Below, one piece after another: positions 36,745 through 47,146 of a stretch of 64,000 nucleotides of DNA. The notes beneath the pieces are model-generated. The model did not search any database, had not been told where the DNA came from, and was given only the letters and a program-made list of their open reading frames with translations. The translations under genes and the position numbers were made by a program. Where the stretch lies: positions 111,775,699 through 111,839,698 of the forward strand of contig CM057828.1 of the NCBI GenBank assembly GCA_030068075.1. Direction: 5' to 3'. The DNA comes from Paguma larvata (taxonomy: Eukaryota; Chordata; Mammalia; Carnivora; Viverridae). The first letter of the stretch is position 1. Each line of letters begins with the position of its first letter.

Positions 36745-37110
36745 GTATATTCATTCAACTATCTTGAAGCGTCCACTATAGGCCAGGCTCAGTGTCTGGG
36801 GTTATAAAGGTATCGGAACCTAACCAGTAAATCACTAACAATGGAGTGGGGTGATGATAGAGATTTATGCGCGCAGTGTTATGATGCATAAAGAAAGAAG
36901 AGATAACTAGACCAGGAAGGTAAAGAAGTCCACGAGGTCTGCTGGACGCAGTGACATCAGGCATGACTTCCAAAGAACAGAGTTGCAAGGAGACCATTTC
37001 AAGCATAGAGGACCATGGGAACTTAGGCATGAAATTTACTGATTGCGCTGGGGGATACAGGTGGTAAGTAGGGGATGGGGAGATGGGACTGCAAGCAATT
37101 CTTTGTGGCT
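36745..37110 (-). mobile_element. L2 fragment
   Basis: The plus strand opens with a reverse-complement L2 3' end (TATATTCATTCAACTATC, then CACTATAGGCCAGGCTCAGTG) and continues with diverged L2 text such as CAAGCAATTCTTTGTGGCTGGAGC. Confidence 0.6.
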
Positions 37111-37580
37111 GGAGCATAAAATGTGAAGCAAGGAGTGGGCAGAGATGCACCAGAAAATAACTATGTTTACCTGTAATACAAATAAAATACTTGTTTAATG
37201 GAAGGCAGTCTGGGGATGTGTTGATGAAAGTTGTATTGTAATGAACACTTTCTGAGTGCCTTTCGAGGAATATCTGATCTCTCTGTAGGGGGCATTGGCA
37301 GCCAGACCAGGGGCCTCTGCTCCTCTGGCCATAGCTAGTCACATGATCCCAGTTGGGCCATGTGGTTCTGTCTTCTGGGTCTTTGGCCAGAGATGCTGGT
37401 CAATCTGTAGAGGTCAATTCACAGGAGACGTACAAATTCAGAATCCACCTGTGTGCAAAAAAAAAAAGAGAAAAGTGACAAAGATGCAAGTCCAAATGGA
37501 GTCCCAGTCACGTGGTATCACTTCAGGTCCTTAGGTTCCATATTAAGGTTAACTCAGGCACCTTGATAAGTCCCTCCCCC
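37111..37580. other. Intergenic, unique sequence
   Basis: No recognised gene or repeat. Confidence 0.4.
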
Positions 37581-37753
37581 TTTTATTTATTTATTTATTT
37601 ATTTTTCAGAGAGAGAGAGAGAGTGAGAATGGGGGAGGGACAGAGAGAGAGGGAGACAGAATCCGAAGCAATCGGGGCTCAAACCCATGAGCTGTGAGAT
37701 CATCACCTGAGCCCAAGTCAGAGACCTAACTGACTGAGCCACCCAGGCACCCC
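37581..37753 (-). mobile_element. CAN-SINE with (ATTT)n tail
   Basis: Reverse-complement copy ending ACTGAGCCACCCAGGCACCCC; its tail is a TTTATTTATTTATT run. Confidence 0.94.
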
Positions 37754-39300
37754 TATAAGTTCCCCTTTTTACGTAAGGTTCTTTTACTTTCAACCCAAAG
37801 GGTCTGAACTATGATACTTGTATTTTATTGAATTCATTTTGACTTTTATCATTCCGGGGTATATACTTTTTTCGTTGCAAACACATTTCAGAATAAGAAT
37901 GTACGACCCATTCTTCAAACAATGATTTCAACTCTTTTGTTTGTATTATTAGTTTAAAGGGCAGGCTTTTTAAATGGCCAGAAATCAGCTTTAAGAGAAA
38001 CAAGTCTGTACTTGATCTAATGATTTTGGAGCACACATGGGCTTTTCAACTAAGTGAACAAGAGTGTTTGCATCAATGTGGAAAGTAAAAATTGGTTTAT
38101 GGATAATATGTCAATTATAAGGCCATATTGATAGTTGAGAGAATAGGTAACAATTTTAATTCAATTTAAGACTCAAGGAAATTGCTTCTCTACAGAATTT
38201 TAGTTGTGTTTTATACATAATTCAGTTATTACTTTCCTACACATACGTTGGTAAATAGAAGAGAAAGTAGTAAAACCTAATGTCTTTTGGTTTTAAATTA
38301 AGAAATTTGGTCTTAAATTAAGAAATGAAATCAATGACCAAAATTCTTTTCACTCTTACGAAGGGAATTCTGAATATATAAGCTGGAATCAGCTATCCAT
38401 ACCTAAGTATAGAAAACTGATTCTAGATCCAACAATAATATTTAAAATTTTAATAGTTTAATATTATTACCTTCAAAGACTGTTCTAGATATGTTTTATC
38501 CACAGACATATATGGATATATATTATGTACATAAGATGCATTATATATAAGTATCAATCACAGCATAACATGCCACTATACACATTTTTATGGTAGTTCT
38601 ATATCACAGAATAACTTTCTAAATTTTATTTTTTCTATAAATAGTAAAAAAAGAGGGGTGGTGGTGGTGGTGGTTTATGTTCAACCTGTTTTGTGAACGA
38701 GGCTATAAATACCAATCTCTGCTAACTCAAATAATGCCATTGTTTCCCAAAGTTATATGTGATCCCCGTTTTCAGCAATGCCTCTCTCTTCACAATGCAG
38801 ATGAAAAATAACTCTTGGTACATTTCGTTCAGAGAGAAACAGTTGTGTTCAAGTTCCTGGCTAGCATACAAACAACTCTTACAGTCTAGGGATAGAATCT
38901 AACATTTCTGCCTGTTATACAAATCTTCTACCAACTAACAATCCACAGAGGTTAGATAACACTTGGAATTCCCAGTAGCAGCTTTTTAAAAAGTCATTTG
39001 TTCTCAGTAGAAGTTAGGAGTTCAGAACTGAAATTTACTTTCACGGGAATAAAGTCAAAGGTGAGAGATTAGCTCAGTCTCCAGGAATGGCTATCTAGTG
39101 AAGGTTTTTTTGGTTTTTGTCTTTCTGTTTTTGTTTTTTCCCTTTTTCCAAAATGAATAGACTCCAGAGTCCAGGAGGTAGTGTGACAGAACCTAGAAAA
39201 AAGACTGAAGGTCACATTCTGAAATGCCCATCCTCCCAAAAGCTAGCAAAAATGCTATAGGCTCTTACAAATAAACCTTGCAGTGTCTGTTGAGTTGAGA
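37754..39300. other. Intergenic, AT-rich
   Basis: No gene recognised. It includes a (GGT)n patch at 38655-38674 and AT-rich text throughout. Confidence 0.4.
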
Positions 39301-39314
39301 TTTTCTTAAGAATT

Positions 39315-39708
39315 TTATTTGTTTGTTTGTTTGTTTATATTTTAGAGAGAGTATGTGAGCACGGGAGAGGGAAAGAAAGAATCCTTTTTTTTTTAATTTT
39401 TTAATGTTTATTTACTTTTGAGAGAGAGAAAGAGACAAAGTACTAGCAGGAGAAAGGCAAAGAGAGAGGGAGACACAGAATCCGAAGCAGCTCAAACACA
39501 GAGTCGAACACCGGGCTCAAACCCATGATCATGACCTGAGTTGAAGTCGGATGCTTAACCAACTGAACCACCCAGGCACCCAAAAAGAGAGAGAACCGTA
39601 AGCAGTACAGAGTCCTATGCAGGGCTCAATCCCATGACCCCAGGATCATGACCAGAGCCAAAATCAGGAGTCAGACGCTCAACTGACTGAGCCACCCAGA
39701 TGCCCCAG
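39315..39708 (-). mobile_element. Outer CAN-SINE split by a second SINE
   Basis: Tail half at 39315-39385 (ATTTGTTTGTTTGTTTG, GAGAGAG) and head half at 39582-39708, ending CTGAGCCACCCAGATGCCCC. A 14-bp duplication TTTTCTTAAGAATT at 39301-39314 and 39709-39722 brackets the whole composite. Confidence 0.93.
39386..39581 (-). mobile_element. Inner CAN-SINE nested in another SINE
   Basis: Complete reverse-complement copy from a poly-T/TTTAATGTTTATTTAC start to ACTGAACCACCCAGGCACCC. It interrupts the outer SINE in the same orientation. Confidence 0.93.
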
Positions 39709-39722
39709 TTTTCTTAAGAATT

Positions 39723-40179
39723 GTTAAAGCAACTAAGTTTGGAATACAGTAAGAAAGGTACCTGGTTAAAGAACATTACCTTATGAAGTTAACAGTGAGT
39801 ATTATTTATAATCCAATAGCATCAAATATATTCGTAGGGTCCTTAACCATAAGCCATAGCCTTTGTTCTATTCAGTCATGGTAACCTAATTAAGCCAGTA
39901 GAACTTTCAGAAATTATTCAATAGCCTGCTAATTTTGCCTACCTGATGTCAAATAACCAGGTGGTTTTTTTTTTCCTTTTGTTCTTATAACTAATGGTAA
40001 GGCAGTCCTTTAAAACAGAGAAATTACCTTAAACAAATTGCTACTTCATGAAAGGAACATCCTTGACCCAGAATGCTGTTCGGTGATGTGATGAACAGTA
40101 TGGATGGGTTCTCTCTCCTTAACTGACAGTACTTTGCTCGTGTTCTCTTGGATTTTTTTTTTTTTTAACATTCACATTC
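39723..40179. other. Intergenic, unique sequence
   Basis: No gene or repeat recognised apart from short T runs. Confidence 0.4.
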
Positions 40180-40382
40180 GGGGCACCTGGGTGGCTCAGT
40201 CGGTTCAGCGTGTCTGATGTCAGCTCAGGTCACCATCTTGCAGTCGGTTAGTTCCAGCCCCACATCAGGCTCTAGGCTAATAGCTCAGACCCTGGAGCCT
40301 GCTTCAGATTCTGTGTGTGTCTCTCTCTCTTTCTTTTTCTCTCTCTCAAAAATAAATAAACATTTAAAAAATGTCTTTAATG
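40180..40382 (+). mobile_element. CAN-SINE
   Basis: Head GGGGCACCTGGGTGGCTCAG. Duplication TTCACATTC at 40171-40179 and 40383-40391. Confidence 0.94.
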
Positions 40383-41925
40383 TTCACATTCAAACCACTG
40401 AATTCAGAAGCTTTGATATTTTCATTAGAAAGCCAAACATTTAGACTTTTGCTTGAAATTGGCTGAAACCGTGTATCCTTTCCGACTATCCAAAATCTGC
40501 CCAAGTTTTCTGTTGCTCTGCTTCTACATGCTCTTCTTCTTTTGCTGGCCCCATGATGACTTCTTATCATAAAGTCATTCCATCTAATACTGGATCTTCC
40601 AAACTGAAATCTCGTCAACAGCAGAATGTCTTTCACGGAGGAACTTTGAAATTACTTACATTTGCCAGTGTGTTTTCATGGATGCCACTGTTTTTATTTC
40701 ATAATATTTCCAAGGAAACTATTACCTATACAGTATTCGTCTTGCCATTTACAAAGTAGCAAGATGCACATGAAATTTGATGCATGGGTTCAACCCATGA
40801 AATGAAACGCCAGCCAAATGAGGATATTTTCTAAAATAGTCAATGTATTTCAATGAAATGTACTCTCTGGACACAGGTTTTGGAGAGTGCTACCAGGTTG
40901 CACTGAGTGAGGTCATCGGTGAACAGAATTCTTGTTCTTCTCCCTGATGTACAGGGAAGAACTTATAATGCATTCACCCCCGCATCCAGTAATCTTCCTT
41001 TGTTCCATCTGGCTACGTAACAAACAAGCTCCATTTCTGCTGTGAATTTGTTTAAATGCAAATAACTCTCCACTGTCCCATTCCTAGTTTCATGTCACCT
41101 ACCTATGTTTTCAGCCTAGCATCTCAAAGACATCATTGGAAATATGCACTTTTAAAGCACCCTAGTCAGTCAGACTTGTTTAATGAAAAGAAAGAGAGAC
41201 CTACTTAAGATTAGTTGATTCAGGAGGGGTTTCTTGTGCAGATACAATAGGCTTAGTGTAAGGATCCAGCTAATTGGTAATTGATAAGCATTACTTATCT
41301 TGCTGGGAAGCCAGCCTCCTTGGAAAGGGAAATGAGAAGATTTGGGTCTCATTTTCTCAGGGCTGTCTCTTCTCACCTCTCTACTGCCGGACCGGCATCC
41401 TTTCGTTAGCTCTAGTTTTTGCTCTCTCCTAACTTCTGCTTGTGTTTTTTTTGTTTGTTTGTTTGTTTTGTTTTGTTTTTCCAGTCATAAGCATCCCTTA
41501 CATAGACGCAATGCTCAAGAGACGGTTTTGCCTTCTGTCCCTATGGCAAGCTACCTCTGCCCTCTGGCTTCCGGATTCCCAGTTCCTAAGTGGACCTGAC
41601 ATGCGTTACACAGGCTGCTGTTCAGCTTATGGAGAGACCAAAATGTGCGCGTTGTGGTCTGTTCAGCTAGGGTGGGGTTCCTGGCTGATATAAAATGTGT
41701 CTGCTGCCCCTCATCAAGGTTGTGGGCCAGGAAGAGCAGGAAGGGTGAGTGGACAGGCTGGCAGCATAAAGCATAAATATATACCTACTTGTATTATAGA
41801 TATGTTACACACATACAAAGTTTAACCAGCCTATAAAAAAATATGAGTGAGTTCCCTTAAATGATTAATTTAGTGTGAATTTACCACTTGAGTGTTTTTG
41901 CTATCGTCAGAAATAAACTTCATGG
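40383..41925. other. Intergenic, unique sequence
   Basis: A (TTTG)n patch lies near 41446-41479. No gene recognised. Confidence 0.4.
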
Positions 41926-42147
41926 GGGGTGCCTGGGTGGCCCAGTCGGTTAAGCGTCTGACTTCGGCTCAGGTCATGGTCTCGCAGTTTGTGAGTTCAA
42001 GCCCCACGTTGGGCTCTATGCTGACAGCTCAAAGCCTGGAGCCTGCCTCAGGTTCTGTCTCCCCCTCTCTGCCCCTCCATGCTCATGCTTTGTCTCTCTC
42101 TGTTTCTCAATAATAAATTTAAAAAACCCAAAAATTTAAAAAAAATT
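41926..42147 (+). mobile_element. CAN-SINE, first of a tandem pair
   Basis: Full-length. AACTTCATGG occurs at 41916-41925 and again at 42148-42157, between the two elements. Confidence 0.93.
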
Positions 42148-42155
42148 AACTTCAT

Positions 42156-42325
42156 GGGGTGCCTGGGTGGCTCAGTGAGTTAAGCGACCAACTCTTGATT
42201 TCAGCTCAGGTCTTGATATCATGATTATGAGTTCAAGCCCTGCGTTGGGCTCTGTACTGGACATGAAGCCTGCTTAAAATTAGATAGAGAGATAGAGAGA
42301 TAGAGATAGATACATAGATAGATAA
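42156..42325 (+). mobile_element. CAN-SINE, second of a tandem pair, with (GATA)n tail
   Basis: Starts right after the shared flank. The middle block is shortened, and the tail has become a GATAGAGA/GATA microsatellite at 42281-42325. Confidence 0.9.
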
Positions 42326-43680
42326 AATAACCATGTTACCAAATGAAGGCAGCCCATCTGAGCCTAAGGCTCAGCACCTTTCCAGAGCAAGGACAACAAG
42401 ACCACTTTGAACTCTTGGATTATTTTTAATAACCAAAAATCTTGAATATCCCGTCTTTTTAGTTGACCATGGCAACTAAAAGAACTTTTTTATGTTTCCT
42501 GAGGAAAATGGGTATTTGGGGTGAATAATCACCTAGCTTATCCCATACATGTAGTTTGGATATTCAAGGCCAAGGTGCCTACATGTCTATGAGCAAATGG
42601 CATTGCTTAGCAGTCTATATGTCATATGTGAACAAAATGTATCAACTCTCAACCAAACAGCCAGAATACTTACTTGCTTCCTTATAGTCCTCCCCCGACT
42701 CCCCACCACCCCTCCACTTCATACCACTTAGCTATTCCTCATAAAATCACAGGAATATAATAAGAGTTTTCTAAAGAAGCAGCATTGTTAACACAGTTAC
42801 TATACTTCTCTTTTCATTCTGGTTACTCAAGGAGATTATAAATAAAGACCAGAAAATACCTCTATTATGCTTTCTATTCCCTTTGATGCCTTTCACAGTG
42901 TCATCCAGAATAAATTTTATTTTTTAATGAATTAATGCCAACCAGTGAATTCCGAATGGAAATGATAGAACTTTGCAGAGGGGGAAACAACAATACACTA
43001 GGAGACGGAGATCTGAACTGCTCCCTCTGTGCCTCTATGTCCTCACCTAGAAAATGAGGACCAGAGTGCTAGGTGGCCTGGCTGTCTCAGAGATTGCTGA
43101 GGGAGTAACATGAGATCATTTCATGTTAACTACGAAACCCTACAGAAACATTCAATGATTTTCCTTAGAAACACCGAGTTTATCCAAATCTGTTTTTTTT
43201 TTTTTATCATCCGAATGTATTTATGGTAGCTTCAGGACTTTCCAGCTGGTTTCAGGATTTTCTTCTCCCCAGAGCTGAAAATTTGAAGTAGAAATGATGG
43301 CACTGACGATCCAACCTTGGCAGGGTGATGATATCTCTGTAAACACAGCGTGGATCTTGCCAACACAGGTTAGCTCTCACCACAGGGGGGGGTACTCCAA
43401 GAATCAGCAGAGACAAATTGGTCAGCTAATTTCTCATTATACCAGAAATATAGCTGCTCACCAACGGCGGAGCCCTAATTCACGCCCCTCATCTTCCAGG
43501 AGACACAAGAAGTATCTTCTATCCTGTAACTGGACTCCCTTGAAAGATTATCCATCTCCGATTCAATAGCATTTTTCAAAGAAGTCTGATGTTGCTTCCT
43601 GTCAGAGAGAAGCATTTCCCAATAAAATCCTGATTGACTATGGATGGATTTGCCATGAATTGTACCCATAAGCCATACTG
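42326..43680. other. Intergenic, unique sequence
   Basis: No gene or repeat recognised apart from a T run near 43193-43204. Confidence 0.4.
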
Positions 43681-43891
43681 TTTTTTTTTTTACATTTATT
43701 TATTTTTGAGAGACAGAGACAGAGCACAAGCAGGGGAGGGGCAGAGTGAGAGGGAGACACAGAATCTGAAGCAGGCTCCAGGCTCCCAGCTATCAGCACA
43801 GAACCCAACACAGGGCTTGAACTTACAAAACATGAGATCATGACCTGAGCTGAAGTCGGCCACCCAACGGACTGAGCCACCCAGGCGCCCC
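43681..43891 (-). mobile_element. CAN-SINE
   Basis: Full-length reverse-complement copy. Duplication AGCCATACT at 43671-43679 and 43892-43900. Confidence 0.95.
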
Positions 43892-43900
43892 AGCCATACT

Positions 43901-44509
43901 CTTTTTTATGGGTCATCAATAGGATTGCTAAAGAGGCTCTTGCCCTCACAATGCTTACAATCCTGCCATCCTTCTTTTAGGTGACTGCCTAATTTTAACA
44001 AAGGTTTGTAGAAAGGTCGGGGCAGGGATGGGGGGATGGGGGGAGGTGGCTCCCTAATCCTTCAAATCACCCTCTGAAGACCAGCATAGTTTTTCTGGAA
44101 ATAGGTGAGCTCTGGCTCCTGATTGATGTAGGTCATGCAGAGAAAAGAACCTGTGCTTTTATTTATTTATTTATTTATTTATGTAGTCATAAGTAATGTA
44201 CAAGCAAAGCCACTTCATGTCTAAAATCTTGTTTCCAACACTCAGCCAAAGTCCAGCACGAGTCAGGAGATAGAGAGGGTGATGGGATGTGTGGTTGCCA
44301 AGGGGAACTCTTCTACACTGACGGGTCCGGGAAGTCTCGGGGAAAGTTAACTCCAGGCTCCACCCGTTTGTACTGGTTCCCAGTTTCTTGGAATGGAAGC
44401 AGAGAAATACCTGGGCGTACACGGCCCTCTAAGTTTCCGCAGAAAGTAGAAAGAGTAGCTGCAGCAGCTCCATTTGGGACCGATCAATGGGATATTAGTA
44501 CCGGTTCTA
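43901..44509. other. Intergenic flank of the second CpG island
   Basis: Contains a G-rich run at 44019-44047 (GGGGCAGGGATGGGGGGATG and on) and a (TTTA)n run at 44157-44182. No gene recognised. Confidence 0.45.
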
Positions 44510-44985
44510 GGGAGCACTCCCCACCCCCAGCCGCGCAGGGAGAGTGTCCGGGAAGAGAGGAGGCACCGAGGGGAGGGCGAGGCTGGGAGCGGCGGACAGA
44601 GTCGGACGGACCCGGCCGAGAGCGGGAGAGCGAGGCGGAGAAACAATGAGCCGGAGCAGAGCGCCCTGGGGGAAAGCAAACGCTGCAGAGAGGCACCAAT
44701 TATGATAATTGAGGGTAATGGTGCCGAGGCGCCAAGGAGCTCCGCTCTGTTTTACATCACTCAGCCCCGGCCCAGACGCACCCGCACCCGCGCGGCTCCT
44801 CCCGCGCCGAGTCCACGCCCTCGGGGGTTAGCTGGGCCCTTCCCCGCCCGCGTGGCCCCGCCGCTGCCGGCGCCCGGCCGCGCTCAAGTTCAGGTGCGCG
44901 CCGCCCGGCCCGCGCTCACCGGCCTGACTCCCCTGCCCGGTTCTCGGCCTCGCTCCGCCGCCGCTTCCCTCACTTGTGCCTAGTC
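44510..44985. promoter_or_regulatory. Orphan CpG island about 9.5-10 kb upstream of BAMBI
   Basis: High G+C with dense CG dinucleotides in an AT-rich region. An AT-rich, homeodomain-like core (CACCAATTATGATAATTGAG) sits inside at about 44694-44713. No coding frame is recognised; frames here are composition artefacts. Candidates are an alternative BAMBI first exon, a non-coding RNA promoter or a distal enhancer. A donor-like GGTGAGCG on the minus strand lies at 44915-44920. Confidence 0.6.
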
Positions 44986-45014
44986 CGGCAACACGGACTT
45001 GTCCCATAGTAAAA

Positions 45015-45036
45015 GGGGGGGAGGGGAGGGAGTGGG
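45015..45036 (+). other. G-quadruplex motif beside the orphan CpG island
   Basis: GGGGGGGAGGGGAGGGAGTGGG gives four G-runs of at least three with loops of 1-3 bases. Confidence 0.65.
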
Positions 45037-45485
45037 AGTAAACCCTTCTGGTCTGGACAGATTCCCCCCAGGCCAGAGTCAGTAGGGCTGGAAACTGCTC
45101 GCTCCTCACCTTTGTTAGTTCTCACTCTTATTCCACTATTTCTACCATCATTACCTCGTTCCTCTTTCCCCCTTGACTCGGGGAACTTAAGTGGGGTCTT
45201 AAAGATAAACCATGTGGGGAACATAAGGTGTGATTTTTGGGCCAAACATGATTACATCTGTCTAGACCTGTTTTGTCACGGATCAGATATGACGAGTAGA
45301 ATGGTCTCTAAGATCCTTTCGAGGTTCTGTGAAAGCCTCAAAAATGAAATCAGGGTGGAAAAGAGCAAGTGATATTACCTCGTCTCTCAAATCAAGTAAA
45401 AATTACTACTTCTCAAGAAGTGCTTTGAGAAGGCCTTCAAAAGGCAGCCATGTGACCTATCTATGCTTTAGAAGCTTCGTTTCTT
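45037..45485. other. Intergenic, unique sequence
   Basis: No gene recognised. Confidence 0.4.
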
Positions 45486-45695
45486 GGGGCGCCTGGGTGG
45501 CTTGGGTGGCTCAGTTGGTTGAGCGGCTGTGAGGTTGAGCCCCGCGTCGGGCTCTGTGCTGCCGGCTCATCAGAGCCTGGAGCCTGCTTCAGATTCTGTG
45601 TCTCCCTCTCTCTGCCCTTTCCCTGCTCATGCTCTGTCTCTGTCTCTTAAAAAATAAAAATAAACGTTAAAAAAAATTAAAAAAAATTAAAAGTA
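45486..45695 (+). mobile_element. CAN-SINE with duplicated head and shortened middle
   Basis: The head reads CCTGGGTGGCTTGGGTGGCTCAG, a small tandem duplication of the TGGGTGGCT unit. The segment between A and B boxes is shortened; CT region and tail are intact. Confidence 0.92.
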
Positions 45696-46488
45696 AAACA
45701 TTTGTGGAATTGAATAGAAATATAACTAAAAAAAATGAAGCTTCCTTTCTTAAAAACGGATGTGAATAAAAACCCAAGAATTTGCCAGGGCAACTTGGTG
45801 CCGATACGTGTTTAAAAGTCCAGCTCCAAATGATGACTGTTACATCGGAGACTGCACTGGTCCGACCACTCCAAACGCCTGAGCTCAATGCAGAGTGTAG
45901 CACCTTAAAAGGTCGTTGATGAAATAGAGCAGTCAGGTAAGTAATGGCACTTAATACGACGTTTAACAATAAATGTGAAGGAAAGACTCAATGATTCAAA
46001 AAAGAGAGAGAGACTTGCTCGTATAATTTCAGAGGGCATAATAGGGACCAGGGGGTCCCGGCTACACGTGCCCAAAGTTGCCAGGCAGAGTTCAAATAAG
46101 GAAGAACTTCCCAGCAGTATCGCCACCCCAGAGGCTGAGGAGGCAGCCTGAAGAGGTTGTGGTTCCCAAGCGCAGAGATGAAGTCCAGTGACGGGGGATG
46201 TGAACTAATTGTTGGAGCAGGTGACACTTTCAAGTCCCTTGCAACACCGAGATGCTCTAATTACAGCTACAGCTTCTAGTTATTATTTCCTTGAATATTA
46301 AAGATGACAGTGCTGTGCCATTTTCCAGAAGTAGGAAGACTGCGGGGCGCTGGAACTCGTCTAAGGAGTAAGGACCTACGAGTGAACTCAGGCTGCCCTG
46401 AGCTCTTCAAGACAAGGATGTCCCCCTGAGGTTCAGCCGTGACTTTCAGACTAGGCTGTGTACCCCAGAGCTGTCGCCATGACTTGAT
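45696..46488. other. Intergenic, unique sequence
   Basis: No gene or repeat recognised. Confidence 0.4.
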
Positions 46489-46504
46489 GGGGGTGCCTCT
46501 TTCT

Positions 46505-47130
46505 TTCTTTTTTTTTTAATTTTATAATAGTTTATTTTCAAATTGGTTTACATATAACACCCAGTGTTCATCCCAACATGTGCCCTTTTTAATGCCCATC
46601 ACCCCCTCTCCCCCCTCCCTCACCTCCCTCACCTCCCTCACCCTCAGATTGTTCTTAGTCTTTGAGAGTCTCTTATGTTTTATCTCCCTCCCTCTCTGTG
46701 TCTTTTTTTCCTTTCCCCTCTTCCCCTCCCCCTGGTTTTTGCTTAGTCTCACAAAGTCCACCTATTCGTGGAAACATATGGTATCTGTCTTTTTCTGACT
46801 GACTTATTTCACTTAACATAATACCCTCCAGTTCCATCTATGTTGCTACACATGGCCAGATTTCATTTTTTCTCATTGCCACGTAGTAGTCCATTGTATA
46901 TATGTACCACATCTTCTTTATCCACTCGTCAGTTGATGGGCACTTGGTCTCTTTCCATGATTTGGCTATTGTCGAAAGTGCTGCTATGAACATTGGGGTA
47001 CATGTGCTCCTATGCATCAGCATTCCTGTGTCTCTTGGGTAGATTCCTAGCAGGGCTATTGCTGGATCATAGGGTAGCTCTATTTTCATTTTTTTGAGGA
47101 ACCTCCACACCGTTTTCCAGAGTGGTTGCA
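46505..47130 (-). mobile_element. Young 5'-truncated L1 (3' end of ORF2 and 3' UTR)
   Basis: The minus strand encodes 105 uninterrupted codons of the ORF2 C-terminus (47155-46838, with PLWKTVWRFLKKMKIELPYD and MWYIYTMDYYVAMRKNEIW), then the 3' UTR and an A-rich tail near 46505-46520. A perfect 16-bp duplication GGGGGTGCCTCTTTCT flanks it at 46489-46504 and 47131-47146. Confidence 0.95.
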
Positions 47131-47146
47131 GGGGGTGCCTCTTTCT

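Noticed and set aside
44474..44983. 169-codon plus-strand frame in the second CpG island
   Set aside because: Low-complexity Arg/Pro/Ala content expected from CG-rich DNA; other frames are open too.
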